A stretch of DNA of 64,000 nt from Flavobacterium frigoris (GCF_900111075.1 NZ_FOFZ01000005.1:165666-229665), one strand, 5' to 3'. Counted from the stretch's first letter, positions 54,241 to 62,216 are shown. The notes: generated by a model not told the origin, from the letters alone. Program-made: numbers and translations.

Positions 54241-54248
54241 CAAAAATA
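54241..54248 (-). promoter_or_regulatory. Candidate -7 promoter element of the oxoamine synthase gene
   Basis: Reads TATTTTTG on the minus strand, about 38 bases before the start at 54203. Confidence 0.5.
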
Positions 54249-54384
54249 AATATTTAAACCTTAAAAAAGGATTTTATGTCATTTTTTTTTAGTAGCCGTC
54301 TCGCACATTATTCTTTTTCCTATCAAAAAGGAGTGTTATGTCATGGTGAGAAAGGCAAAAATTCATTTTCAATAATAAACTTTG

Positions 54385-54392
54385 TACCTTTG
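54385..54392 (+). promoter_or_regulatory. Candidate -7 promoter element (TACCTTTG)
   Basis: Exact TAnnTTTG match 28 bases before the NYN-domain gene at 54420. Confidence 0.5.
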
Positions 54393-54419
54393 AATAAATA
54401 TTTCAATTCGACATAATTT

Positions 54420-55220
54420 ATGGCACAAGATACAAAAGAATTAAAACTGGCTGTTCTAATTGACGCAGACAACGTTCCCTATAGTAACGTAAAAGGAATG
54501 ATGGAAGAAATAGCCAAATTTGGAACACCTACGACAAAACGTATATATGCCGATTGGACGAAGCCAAATGCTGGAGGCTGGAAAAGTGTTTTATTAGAAC
54601 ATGCAATCACCCCCATTCAACAATACAGTTATACCGTTGGAAAAAATTCTTCAGATTCAGCAATGATAATTGACGCCATGGACTTATTGTATTCTGACAA
54701 GGTAGATGGATTTTGTATCGTTTCGAGTGATTCTGATTTTACCAGACTAGCGATACGATTGAGAGAATCCGGAATGAAAGTTATTGGAATTGGAGAAAAG
54801 AAAACACCTAATTCCTTTATTGTAGCCTGTGATCGATTTATTTACATCGAAGTTTTGGATGGTGCTATTCAGAAAAAAGCTAAAAAACGCTCTGCAGACA
54901 CCAAAAAACCAGTCGAAAAACCCGTTGGGAAAACGATTGAAAAACCGATTGAGAAATCATCTTTAAACAAAATAGACACACAAACTATCGAACTCATTGA
55001 AAGTACAATCGAAGATATTTGCGATGACGACGGCTGGGCCTTTCTTGGTGATGTTGGAAATCTTATCGTAAAAAGAAAACCCGAATTCGATCCTAGAAAT
55101 TATGGCTTTGTAAAACTAACTCCAATGTTAAAATCATTGACCGATATTCTAGAAATTGATGAAAGAGATTCAGAAAAAAAAGGAATCAAGCATGTTTATG
55201 TACGATTGCGTTTTAGCTAG
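54420..55220 (+). CDS. NYN-domain protein with C-terminal OST-HTH/LOTUS-like domain
   Basis: A 266-residue cytoplasmic protein. The N-terminal PIN-like NYN domain (about 8-150) shows the metal-binding acids in order: LAVLIDADNVPYSNV, KNSSDSAMIIDAMDLLYS and GFCIVSSDSDFTRLAIRLRE, as in the LabA/MARF1-type ribonucleases. A lysine/proline-rich linker (about 152-180, including KKPVEKPVGKTIEKPIEKSS) is followed by a small C-terminal domain of about 75 residues (IELIESTIEDICDDDGWAFL, GNLIVKRKPEFDPRNYGFVK) that fits the OST-HTH/LOTUS RNA-binding family. Together they suggest an RNA-targeting nuclease. It is a single gene facing the 890-base gap that contains the small-RNA-like pair. Confidence 0.88.
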   Translation: MAQDTKELKLAVLIDADNVPYSNVKGMMEEIAKFGTPTTKRIYADWTKPNAGGWKSVLLEHAITPIQQYSYTVGKNSSDSAMIIDAMDLLYSDKVDGFCIVSSDSDFTRLAIRLRESGMKVIGIGEKKTPNSFIVACDRFIYIEVLDGAIQKKAKKRSADTKKPVEKPVGKTIEKPIEKSSLNKIDTQTIELIESTIEDICDDDGWAFLGDVGNLIVKRKPEFDPRNYGFVKLTPMLKSLTDILEIDERDSEKKGIKHVYVRLRFS

Positions 55221-55410
55221 GCGAATTCTTTTTTTCGTTTACATAACACTCACTACATCTGGTAGATGAATTTTTCGCCTTAGCTGTAAAACGATTCAAT
55301 AAAGAAGTCGTTCTACGAATTAATGTGCGTGGTATAAATTTAAACATTAATTCGATTTATATTTCACGAATAATTTAAGAATGGTTAAAATACATTTTAA
55401 AAAAAATTAT
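55221..55410. other. Non-coding gap, first part
   Basis: No reading frame of note. An 11-bp inverted repeat CGAATTAATGT (55316-55326) with its complement (55344-55354) is present without a T-run. Confidence 0.5.
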
Positions 55411-55415
55411 CATAC

Positions 55416-55569
55416 AAAAAAGGAGGGCTATTAAAGCCCTCCAAGTGTTAGTTCTGATTTACCATTATCAACTCATACAATTAATAAAGTATAGCTGAAT
55501 ATTGCGTTGTCATTCTCATGTGAAGATTGATATACACAAGTAATTAATCAAAACCACATATCAAAGATA
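55416..55569 (-). ncRNA. Small-RNA-like gene, copy 1
   Basis: On the minus strand: a -7 element TATCTTTG (55562-55569), about 140 bases without a reading frame, and a rho-independent terminator (GGAGGGCT with AGCCCTCC, 55422-55442, followed by six T). GTTAAAAG lies 34 bases before the -7 element. The stretch just before the terminator reads GTATGAGTTGATAATGGTAA. Copy 2 at 55768-55916 shares the -7 element, the spacing to GTTAAAAG, the latter motif (with two changes) and the terminator stem. This is a direct observation of a paired, promoter-to-terminator unit; transcription itself is inferred. Confidence 0.68.
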
Positions 55570-55767
55570 CAATTAAATGCGACAAAAAAATTTATAAATC
55601 AGGCTTTTAACTAATGATTAACCACTTGACAATCAGTAATTAAAGAATATTCATTTTTATTAATACATATTAAATTTATTAATATCAATTCGATTCATTT
55701 TTAGAATTTCCACAATTCTATATAAATACTGCTTAACCACAGAGCCCAATTTCTACGATATATTTCA
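55570..55767. other. Spacer between the two small-RNA-like genes
   Basis: Very AT-rich, no reading frame. It carries the GTTAAAAG upstream box of copy 1 near 55604-55611 on the minus strand and nothing else that I can identify. Confidence 0.5.
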
Positions 55768-55916
55768 ATAAAAAGGAGGCCTTGTTACAGACCTCCAATT
55801 TTTAGACTTTGGTTTATCATCATCAACTCATACCTCTCGATACAATTGACTATTAAATACGCTACTCATTCCAGATGGCCATAATCAATAACAAACCAAA
55901 ACCATACTCAAAGATA
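55768..55916 (-). ncRNA. Small-RNA-like gene, copy 2
   Basis: Paralogue of copy 1, 347 bases upstream on the same strand. It has TATCTTTG (55909-55916), no reading frame, and the terminator stem GGAGGTCT / AGGCCTCC (minus strand, with one G-U pair; 55775-55797) with five T. The distance from the GTTAAAAG box to the -7 element is 34 bases, as in copy 1. Between promoter and terminator the sequence is diverged except for the first 20 or so bases (GTATGGTTTTG) and the 3' motif GTATGAGTTGATGATGATAA. Confidence 0.68.
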
Positions 55917-56075
55917 CAACCAATATATATTTAATAATTTGATAATTAGACTTTTAACACCTTTTTAACCTGTCTGAAAAATGTTAAACTAAAGCCCATC
56001 GACAAGCTAGCTTACAAACCACTTCTCATTCCTAAATTATTAAAGGATGCTAATATACTTTAGACCTATTTTAAA
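55917..56075. other. Rest of the gap before rdgB
   Basis: AT-rich, holds the GTTAAAAG box for copy 2 and the leader of rdgB; nothing else seen. Confidence 0.5.
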
Positions 56076-56082
56076 AAACACC

Positions 56083-56090
56083 TATCTTTG
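56083..56090 (+). promoter_or_regulatory. Candidate -7 promoter element of rdgB (TATCTTTG)
   Basis: Exact TAnnTTTG match 22 bases before the ATG at 56112. Confidence 0.55.
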
Positions 56091-56111
56091 ATCAATCCAA
56101 AATCAAAATAA

Positions 56112-56690
56112 ATGAAACTCGTCTTCGCATCAAACAATAAAAACAAAATAAAGGAAATTCAACAACTACTTCCATCAACTATAGAAATAGTAAGCTTGGA
56201 AGACATTGGTTGCCATGAGGAGATTCCAGAAACTGCCGACACTATCGAAGGCAATGCGATTTTAAAAGCCAATTATGTGACTGAAAAATATGGCTATGAT
56301 TGTTTTGCGGATGATACAGGACTCGAAGTGGAAGCGCTGAACGGAGCTCCCGGAGTGTATTCTGCCAGATATGCAGGCGAACAACGCAGCTCTGAAGACA
56401 ACATGGATAAACTATTGGAAGCCTTATCTGATAAATCCGATAGGAATGCCCAATTCAAAACGGTAATTACTTTGAATATAAAGGGGAAGCAACATCTTTT
56501 TACTGGTATAGCTCAAGGCCAAATCACCTTAGCCAAAGCCGGAACTGAAGGTTTTGGTTATGATCCCATCTTCCAACCTGAAGGGTATCAGGAAACTTTC
56601 GCCGAAGTGTCGTCTGCAATAAAAAATCAGATCAGTCACAGAGCAAAAGCAACACAGCTGCTAATCCGCTTTTTGAAAAACGAAAAATAA
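56112..56690 (+). CDS. rdgB: XTP/dITP diphosphatase (RdgB/HAM1 family)
   Basis: A 192-residue house-cleaning pyrophosphatase that hydrolyses ITP, dITP and XTP to monophosphates to keep deaminated purines out of DNA and RNA. The family start [20 protein letters not shown] with the SNNxxK nucleotide-binding motif is intact. The active-site segment [20 protein letters not shown] then ARYAGE is at about residues 66-90, and [10 protein letters not shown] (about 159-168) and SHRAKA close to the end complete the family set. Length is standard and no signal peptide is present. It is preceded by a clear promoter element and followed by 200 AT-rich bases. Confidence 0.97.
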   Translation: MKLVFASNNKNKIKEIQQLLPSTIEIVSLEDIGCHEEIPETADTIEGNAILKANYVTEKYGYDCFADDTGLEVEALNGAPGVYSARYAGEQRSSEDNMDKLLEALSDKSDRNAQFKTVITLNIKGKQHLFTGIAQGQITLAKAGTEGFGYDPIFQPEGYQETFAEVSSAIKNQISHRAKATQLLIRFLKNEK

Positions 56691-56864
56691 GCGTTAATAT
56701 TTAACAATTTTAATATGTATTTTTATAATTCTCGCCGTTATTTCTTTATCTAATTCCAAATTCAAAAGGCGAAATCTAAAATTAAAAATATAACTTTCTG
56801 ATAATCAAATATTAATAAAACAACAAAACTTGAAATAGCATTAGTTTATATCAATTATTAACAG

Positions 56865-56872
56865 TAATTTTG
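56865..56872 (+). promoter_or_regulatory. Candidate -7 promoter element of the DEAD-box helicase (TAATTTTG)
   Basis: Exact TAnnTTTG match 22 bases before the ATG at 56894, which supports this start over the frame opening at 56870. Confidence 0.55.
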
Positions 56873-56893
56873 CACCCTATTTTAAAAATACAT

Positions 56894-58819
56894 ATGAATA
56901 AATTTGAACAATTAGGATTGAGTGAATCGTTACTGAAGGCGATTTTAGATCTAGGATTTGAGAATCCGACCGAAGTACAGGAGAAAGCGATTCCCCTATT
57001 ATTGGAAAAAGACACAGATATGGTTGCGTTGGCTCAAACAGGGACAGGGAAAACGGCAGCATTTGGATTTCCAGTTATTCAGAAAATTGATGCCGACAAC
57101 AGAAATACACAAGCATTGATTTTATCTCCAACACGCGAACTTTGTTTGCAGATTACCAACGAAATTAAAAACTACTCTAAATACGAAAAAGGTATTAATG
57201 TGGTAGCAGTTTACGGTGGAGCTAGCATAACAGACCAAGCAAGAGAAATTAAGAGAGGTGCACAAATTATTGTAGCAACTCCAGGAAGAATGCAAGATAT
57301 GATTAACAGAGGATTGGTAAACATTTCTCAAATCAATTACTGTATTCTAGATGAGGCTGACGAAATGTTGAATATGGGTTTCTACGAAGATATCGTAAAT
57401 ATCCTATCCACTACGCCAGACGAAAAAAACACATGGTTATTCTCGGCTACAATGCCAGCAGAAGTAGCTAGAATTGGAAAACAATTCATGCGTGACCCAA
57501 TTGAAATTACCGTAGGAGCTAAGAATTCAGGTTCTGCAACAGTTTCACATGAGTTTTACCTTGTAAACGCACGTGACCGTTACGAAGCTTTGAAACGTTT
57601 AGCTGATGCTAATCCAGATATCTTCTCTGTAGTTTTCTGTAGAACAAAACGTGATACACAAGCTGTTGCAGAGAAATTAGTAGAAGATGGATACAGCGCC
57701 GCTGCATTGCACGGAGATTTATCTCAAGCGCAACGTGATGGTGTAATGAAGTCTTTTAGAGGAAGACAAATCCAAATGCTTGTAGCTACTGATGTTGCAG
57801 CACGTGGAATTGACGTTGACAACATTACTCACGTAGTAAACTATCAACTACCTGACGAAATAGAAACTTACAATCACCGCTCTGGTCGTACTGGTCGTGC
57901 TGGAAAATTAGGTACTTCTATTGTAATTGTAACTAAAAGCGAATTGCGTAAGATTTCTTCTATTGAAAGAATCATCAAACAAAAATTTGAAGAAAAAACA
58001 GTTCCTTCAGGAATCGAAATCTGCGAAATCCAATTATTGCACTTAGCTAATAAGATTAAGGATGTAGAAGTTGATCACGAAATTGACAACTATCTTCCGG
58101 CAATTAATAACGTACTTGAAGACTTATCGAAAGAAGAGTTAATCAAGAAAATGGTTTCAGTTGAATTCAACCGTTTCATCAACTATTACAAGAAAACTAG
58201 AGACATCTCTAATCAATCTTCAGGTTCTGAAAGACGTGATGACAGAGATGGTACTCCAAGAGAAAATAATAATGGTGGTGCAACAAGATATTTTGTGAAC
58301 ATAGGTTCTAGAGATAACTTCGATTGGATGTCATTAAAAGATTACTTGAAAGAGACATTAGACTTAGGTCGTGATGATGTTTTCAAAGTAGACGTAAAAG
58401 AAGGTTTCTCTTTCTTTAACACTGATCCGGAACATACTGATAAAGTAATGGAAGTGTTGAACAACGTACAATTAGAAGGACGTCGTATCAATGTTGAAAT
58501 TTCTAAAAATGATGGTGGCGGAAGACGTGATCACAACGGAAGAAGTTCTGGTGGTGGTTTTGGTGGCGGAAGAAGTTCTGCTCCAAGAAGAGAAGGTAGT
58601 TTTGCACCAAGAAGAGAAGGCTCTGGTGGTGGTTTTAGAAGCGATAGAAACTCAGCCCCAAGAGAAGGTGGTTTCGGCGGAAGAAGCTCAGCTCCGAGAG
58701 AAGGTGGCTTTGAAAGAAGAAGCTCAGCTCCAAGAAGCGAAGGTTCTTCAGATAGAGCTCCTAGACGTTCTGAAAGTTTTGGTGACGCACCTAAACCAAG
58801 AAGACCAAGAAGAGACTAA
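56894..58819 (+). CDS. DEAD-box RNA helicase with DbpA-like domain and RG-rich tail
   Basis: A 641-residue helicase of the DeaD/CsdA type. The start is MNKFEQLGLSESLLKAILDL. It has the motifs AQTGTGKT, PTRELCLQ, GGASITDQAREIKRGAQIIV, TPGR, DEAD (in YCILDEADEMLNMGF), SAT, and HRSGRTGR. Residues about 460-545 form the DbpA-type RNA-recognition domain (RYFVNIGSRDNFDWMSLKDY, LEGRRINVEISKND). The tail from about 548 is built of imperfect (G)GRSSAPREGG-type repeats, an intrinsically disordered arginine/glycine/serine region that binds RNA and can promote condensates. It likely acts in ribosome assembly or mRNA decay at low temperature. Followed by a large hairpin that overlaps the next gene. Confidence 0.95.
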   Translation: MNKFEQLGLSESLLKAILDLGFENPTEVQEKAIPLLLEKDTDMVALAQTGTGKTAAFGFPVIQKIDADNRNTQALILSPTRELCLQITNEIKNYSKYEKGINVVAVYGGASITDQAREIKRGAQIIVATPGRMQDMINRGLVNISQINYCILDEADEMLNMGFYEDIVNILSTTPDEKNTWLFSATMPAEVARIGKQFMRDPIEITVGAKNSGSATVSHEFYLVNARDRYEALKRLADANPDIFSVVFCRTKRDTQAVAEKLVEDGYSAAALHGDLSQAQRDGVMKSFRGRQIQMLVATDVAARGIDVDNITHVVNYQLPDEIETYNHRSGRTGRAGKLGTSIVIVTKSELRKISSIERIIKQKFEEKTVPSGIEICEIQLLHLANKIKDVEVDHEIDNYLPAINNVLEDLSKEELIKKMVSVEFNRFINYYKKTRDISNQSSGSERRDDRDGTPRENNNGGATRYFVNIGSRDNFDWMSLKDYLKETLDLGRDDVFKVDVKEGFSFFNTDPEHTDKVMEVLNNVQLEGRRINVEISKNDGGGRRDHNGRSSGGGFGGGRSSAPRREGSFAPRREGSGGGFRSDRNSAPREGGFGGRSSAPREGGFERRSSAPRSEGSSDRAPRRSESFGDAPKPRRPRRD

Positions 58820-58835
58820 CATCTACTGTTAATTT

Positions 58836-58851
58836 TCTTATAATTATAAGA
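58836..58851. promoter_or_regulatory. Palindrome that competes with the hairpin at the next start codon
   Basis: TCTTATAATTATAAGA is a perfect 16-base palindrome. Its last three bases are shared with the left arm of the 58849-58927 hairpin, so the two structures exclude each other. Confidence 0.45.
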
Positions 58852-58934
58852 GAACTATAAAATATTTAATCCTGTTTTACTACTTTTAAAGTTTTAAATC
58901 AGTTTATGAAATATTTTATAGTTCTCTTTTTTTT
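58849..58934 (+). terminator. Terminator-like hairpin spanning the start codon of the next gene
   Basis: AGAGAACTATAAAATATTT (58849-58867) pairs perfectly over 19 bases with 58909-58927, followed directly by eight T (58927-58934). The right arm and the T-run are codons 2-10 of the gene at 58906, and its ATG is in the 41-base loop. It may terminate helicase transcripts, and could act as attenuator for the following gene. Confidence 0.7.
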
Positions 58935-59673
58935 AGCACTATCCTTAACCGCATCTGCACAAGAGATAGTTCATTCCCAAAAAGTATCCGGCTTTATCTA
59001 TAACGACAACACTAAGTCGGCATTGATTAATGCAAATATCATCAATATCAATAAAGTTAGAGGAGCACGAACCGATTCTAACGGTTACTTTGAAATTGAT
59101 GTACAACCAACCGACACCCTGCATATTTCCCTTTTAGGGTTTCAATCCCTTCGAGTTAAAGTTACGAATGACTGGATCAAGAACAAAGTAGCTAAGATTT
59201 TCCTTACCGAGAGCGCTATTGCACTTGAAGAAGTAGTCATTAGACCGTTTAACTTAACAGGATATCTGGAAGTAGATTCAAAAACAATTCCCACAAGTGA
59301 AAATTACCGCTATAGTATTTCTGGCTTAACGCATGGATATGAAGCAGGTGAATACTCTCCAAATGCGTTTGGGAGAGTTCTTGGCTCCATTTTCAACCCC
59401 GCAGATATGCTTTATAATTTCTTTGGTAACAACCCAAAAGAATTAAAAAAATTAAAAGAAATGCGTAAGGACGATACAGTGCGTAATCTTCTAGAATCAA
59501 AGTTTGACAGAGAAACCCTTGCAGTGCTTTTAGGGATTGATAAAAAAGAAATACCTGAAATATTGCAACGTTGTAATTACTCTGAATCCTTTATTCAAAC
59601 CGCAAATGACCTTCAAATTATGGACGCTATCAGTGGCTGTTATGAGGAATATAAAATCTTGAAGAAAAGATAA
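58906..59673 (+). CDS. Exported protein with carboxypeptidase-like regulatory domain
   Basis: A 255-residue protein with a signal peptide (MKYFIVLFFLALSLTASAQE). Residues about 25-110 form a carboxypeptidase D regulatory-like beta-sandwich (KVSGFIYNDNTKSALINANI, then INKVRGARTDSNGYFEIDVQ), followed by the ALEEVVIRPFNLTGYLEVD linker that in larger proteins leads to a TonB plug. Here a small helical domain follows (FNPADMLYNFFGNNPKELKK, DRETLAVLLGIDKKEIPEIL), and the protein ends at 255. Function unknown; perhaps a partner or truncated relative of TonB-linked proteins, but no frameshift or barrel remnant lies downstream. The start codon is inside a large hairpin. Confidence 0.83.
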   Translation: MKYFIVLFFLALSLTASAQEIVHSQKVSGFIYNDNTKSALINANIININKVRGARTDSNGYFEIDVQPTDTLHISLLGFQSLRVKVTNDWIKNKVAKIFLTESAIALEEVVIRPFNLTGYLEVDSKTIPTSENYRYSISGLTHGYEAGEYSPNAFGRVLGSIFNPADMLYNFFGNNPKELKKLKEMRKDDTVRNLLESKFDRETLAVLLGIDKKEIPEILQRCNYSESFIQTANDLQIMDAISGCYEEYKILKKR

Positions 59674-59725
59674 AGAAAATAAAATTCCAATCCCTAAGTT
59701 TAGGGATAAATTCCAAAAATTGAAT

Positions 59726-59757
59726 TCTCCAATTACGATGAGTAGTTGGAGATTTTT
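59726..59757 (+). terminator. Candidate terminator after the exported protein
   Basis: TCTCCAA (59726-59732) with TTGGAGA (59746-59752) and five T. A second small hairpin (TCCCTAA / TTTAGGGA) lies just before it. Confidence 0.6.
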
Positions 59758-59805
59758 ATTTAGAAAAAATTCCTATATTACATTACAAATTATAACGCCA
59801 GAAAC

Positions 59806-60144
59806 ATGTCAAACATACCTTTCCAAACGATCGACTGGAATGCGATAGAAAAAATAGCATATCCAGGAGAAACTGGAACAGCCTACTGGCAGACAATACA
59901 ATTGGGCGGACTAAGAATTAGAAAAGTAACCTATAGCGAAAATTACCTAGCAGATCACTGGTGCCAAAAAGGACATATAGTCCATTGTCTGAAAGGGAAT
60001 TTCGTTAGCGAAATGGCAACGGGAGAAGAAATCCAACTTACGGAAGGAATGACCTATGTCGTTTCAGATGATTTAAGTTCTCATCGATCCATAACTGCAG
60101 CTGCTGTTGAATTATTAATCATCGACGGGGATTTTTTAAAATAA
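59806..60144 (+). CDS. DHCW-motif cupin-fold protein
   Basis: A 112-residue single-domain cupin. It has the set of short beta strands seen in small cupins: GTAYWQTIQLGGLRIRKVTY, the motif ADHWCQKGHIVHCLKGNFVS (about 49-68) and EIQLTEGMTYVVSDDLSSHRS. The sequence DHWCxKGHI gives the family its name; the His in DHW and the Glu/His in GHIVH could bind a metal as in other cupins. The strand pattern and length match the family. The substrate is unknown. The gene is in line with a 36-residue basic protein and a terminator. Confidence 0.9.
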   Translation: MSNIPFQTIDWNAIEKIAYPGETGTAYWQTIQLGGLRIRKVTYSENYLADHWCQKGHIVHCLKGNFVSEMATGEEIQLTEGMTYVVSDDLSSHRSITAAAVELLIIDGDFLK

Positions 60145-60213
60145 TATTTAGAAGAAACCAAAATATTACATACATTTACCTACACTAAACACGAAAATTC
60201 AAATACTAATATC

Positions 60214-60324
60214 ATGGCAAAAAGTCAAGACGCGAAGAAAACCGCCAAAAAAGAGCCTCTTAAAACGGCTAAAGAAAAGAAAGAAGAAAAAAGAGAAAAG
60301 AAAAACAGTCCAAAAAGAGATTAA
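60214..60324 (+). CDS. 36-residue lysine-rich basic protein
   Basis: An ATG at 60214 opens a 36-residue frame, MAKSQDAKKTAKKEPLKTAK, then EKKEEKREKKNSPKRD. About half of the residues are lysine, arginine or glutamate; it is likely disordered and could bind nucleic acid. Similar short basic proteins exist in many flavobacteria as I recall them, which supports coding. It lies 69 bases after the cupin gene and ends just before a perfect hairpin terminator. No function is known. Confidence 0.68.
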   Translation: MAKSQDAKKTAKKEPLKTAKEKKEEKREKKNSPKRD

Positions 60325-60347
60325 AAATTAGTGTTCAGCACTCAGAT

Positions 60348-60389
60348 AATAGTGTTCAGTTATACATAAACTGAACACTATTTTTTTTT
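60348..60389 (+). terminator. Terminator after the basic protein
   Basis: AATAGTGTTCAGTT (60348-60361) pairs with AACTGAACACTATT (60369-60382), loop ATACATA, followed by nine T. The word AATACTGAACACTAA recurs after it at 60391-60405. Confidence 0.9.
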
Positions 60390-60408
60390 AAATACTGAAC
60401 ACTAAATA

Positions 60409-61872
60409 CTATTTCAACGGAATATTCGCTAGAATTTCTAACAAAAGTTTCCAAAATTTTTGAGATGATGAGATACTCGCTCTTTCATCAGGAGAATGTG
60501 CTCCACGAATAGTAGGGCCAAAAGAAATCATATCCATCTCTGGGTAATTTGTTCCCAGAAGCCCACATTCTAATCCTGCATGACAAGCTACAACACTTGG
60601 TTTTTCACCCGTTTGTTTCTCATAAATAGGGACTAAAACATCTAGAATTTCAGATTCAGCATTTGGTGTCCAACCAGGATACGATCCTGCAAGCTCTACT
60701 TCACAACCCATCAATTCAAAAGCGGATGTCAAAGCATTCGCTAAATCAAACTTAGCCGTTTCTACAGACGAACGCGTTAAACACTGTACAGAAAGCTTTC
60801 CTTCGCCTAAAACTACTTTAGCTATATTATTAGACGTTTCTACTAAATCAGCAAAGTCAGCGCTCATTCTATACACACCGTTGTGAGCAGTATACATCGC
60901 TCTTACAAAATAATACTGAGCAATAGACGGCATTACTTTTGCCGGCGTAGTATCCAGTTTCTCAAAAACTACCTCTAAATTAGGTTCCGTTGTTTTTAAT
61001 TCTGTTTTTATATCATTAACCACCTGTTGCATATCAAACACAAAAGCTTCATCAAATACCGAAGCAATAATTACTTGCGCCACACTTTCACGCGGAATAG
61101 CATTACGAAGGCTTCCTCCTTTAATTTCAGCTATTTGTAATCCAAAATTATCAAAACCATCAAATAACAGGCGGTTCATAATTTTATTAGCATTCCCCAG
61201 TCCTTTGTGAATATCCATTCCTGAATGCCCACCATTTAATCCTTTTACGGTAATTGAATACCCCACAGAACCTTCAGGAGTTTCCTCTTCATCATACTCA
61301 GCAGTAGCAGTAACGTCAATTCCACCAGCACAGCCAATGTCGATTTCGTCATCCTCTTCAGTATCTAAATTCAAAAGAATTTGTCCTTGCAAGATTCCGC
61401 CTTTTAGATTCAAAGCACCCGTCATTCCAGTTTCTTCGTCAATAGTAAACAAAGCTTCAATCGCAGGATGCGCAATATCTGTACTTTCTAAAATTGCCAT
61501 AATTGCGGCAACTCCTAATCCATTATCTGCACCAAGCGTAGTTCCTCTAGCACGCACCCAGTCTTCATCAACATACATATCGATTCCCTGTGTATCGAAA
61601 TCAAAAACAGTATCCGAATTTTTTTGGTGTACCATATCCAAGTGTCCCTGCATTACTATTGCTTTACGATTTTCCATTCCTGGAGTCGCTGGCTTGCGGA
61701 TAATCACATTACGAATATCATCTTCAAAAGTTTCTAATCCAAGGCTTTTACCAAAGTTTTTCATGAACTCAATCACTCTTTCTTCTTTTTTTGAAGGGCG
61801 AGGAACGGCATTCAAATCGGCAAACTTATTCCAAAGCACTTTTGGTTCTAAATTTCTTATCTCTTGACTCAT
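60409..61872 (-). CDS. pepD: Aminoacyl-histidine dipeptidase (Xaa-His, M20 family)
   Basis: A 487-residue cytoplasmic metallopeptidase. Metal-site segments are: MQGHLDMVHQ (about 70-79), ADNGLGVAAIMA (about 117-128), the catalytic LFTIDEETGMTGALN (about 141-155), LNLDTEEDDEIDIG and a C-terminal CHAGLECGLLG. The middle domain (about 190-380) is the lid/dimerisation domain of the M20 family. PepD splits unusual dipeptides such as carnosine-like Xaa-His and other dipeptides. Length matches the standard about 485. It ends with a terminator shared with the opposite strand. Confidence 0.95.
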   Translation of the reverse strand: MSQEIRNLEPKVLWNKFADLNAVPRPSKKEERVIEFMKNFGKSLGLETFEDDIRNVIIRKPATPGMENRKAIVMQGHLDMVHQKNSDTVFDFDTQGIDMYVDEDWVRARGTTLGADNGLGVAAIMAILESTDIAHPAIEALFTIDEETGMTGALNLKGGILQGQILLNLDTEEDDEIDIGCAGGIDVTATAEYDEEETPEGSVGYSITVKGLNGGHSGMDIHKGLGNANKIMNRLLFDGFDNFGLQIAEIKGGSLRNAIPRESVAQVIIASVFDEAFVFDMQQVVNDIKTELKTTEPNLEVVFEKLDTTPAKVMPSIAQYYFVRAMYTAHNGVYRMSADFADLVETSNNIAKVVLGEGKLSVQCLTRSSVETAKFDLANALTSAFELMGCEVELAGSYPGWTPNAESEILDVLVPIYEKQTGEKPSVVACHAGLECGLLGTNYPEMDMISFGPTIRGAHSPDERASISSSQKFWKLLLEILANIPLK

Positions 61873-61970
61873 TTATTGTTGTTTGAAGTTTAACATTTTT
61901 AAAGCTCAAAGTTACAAAGTTTAAAATCGTTTTTAGCCTTACAAGCAAATTTCTCTCTTAAAATTAGCAC
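61873..61970. other. Leader of pepD and spacer
   Basis: No reading frame or recognised site besides the leader of pepD. Confidence 0.5.
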
Positions 61971-61976
61971 AATCTT

Positions 61977-62098
61977 TTGGGCGTGCCACCAGTATAAAAA
62001 GGGGCTTATTTATTTTGCGCGCACAAAGCCCCTTTCTAAACTGCTGTCAGGTGATACGCACTACTTCGGTAGTTAGCTCCTCCCCTTCACGCGAGCAA
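61977..62098. ncRNA. Structured non-coding element D
   Basis: About 120 bases in the gap between pepD and the IS30 transposase. Stem 1: AAAGGGGCTT (61998-62007) with AAGCCCCTTT (62026-62035), loop 18. Stem 2: ACTAC-TTCG-GTAGT (62060-62073), the very stable UUCG tetraloop class. Outer closing pairs: GCGTG (61981-61985) with CACGC (62088-62092). No reading frame covers it. It has the compact, GC-rich look of a conserved RNA or an extragenic repeat and differs in base composition from its AT-rich surroundings. I could not identify a known RNA. Confidence 0.55.
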
Positions 62099-62216
62099 CT
62101 GCAAATAGACAAGATTTAAAAAAGAAAGAAAATACTTAAAACCTAGTATTAAATATCAAAAAAGATGTATATATTTGATGTTATCTACTAGTTATAATAG
62201 ATATTTTCGCAGAGTC

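Noticed and set aside
58491..58832. A 113-residue plus-strand frame in the helicase tail
   Set aside because: It is an out-of-frame reading of the repetitive RG-rich tail; composition is an artefact of the repeats.
61337..61867. A 176-residue plus-strand frame
   Set aside because: It is the reverse shadow of pepD, whose frame has conserved catalytic motifs.
62060..62073. Possible tRNA arm (ACTAC-TTCG-GTAGT)
   Set aside because: No acceptor stem, T-loop GTTCGA motif or anticodon arm could be fitted around it.
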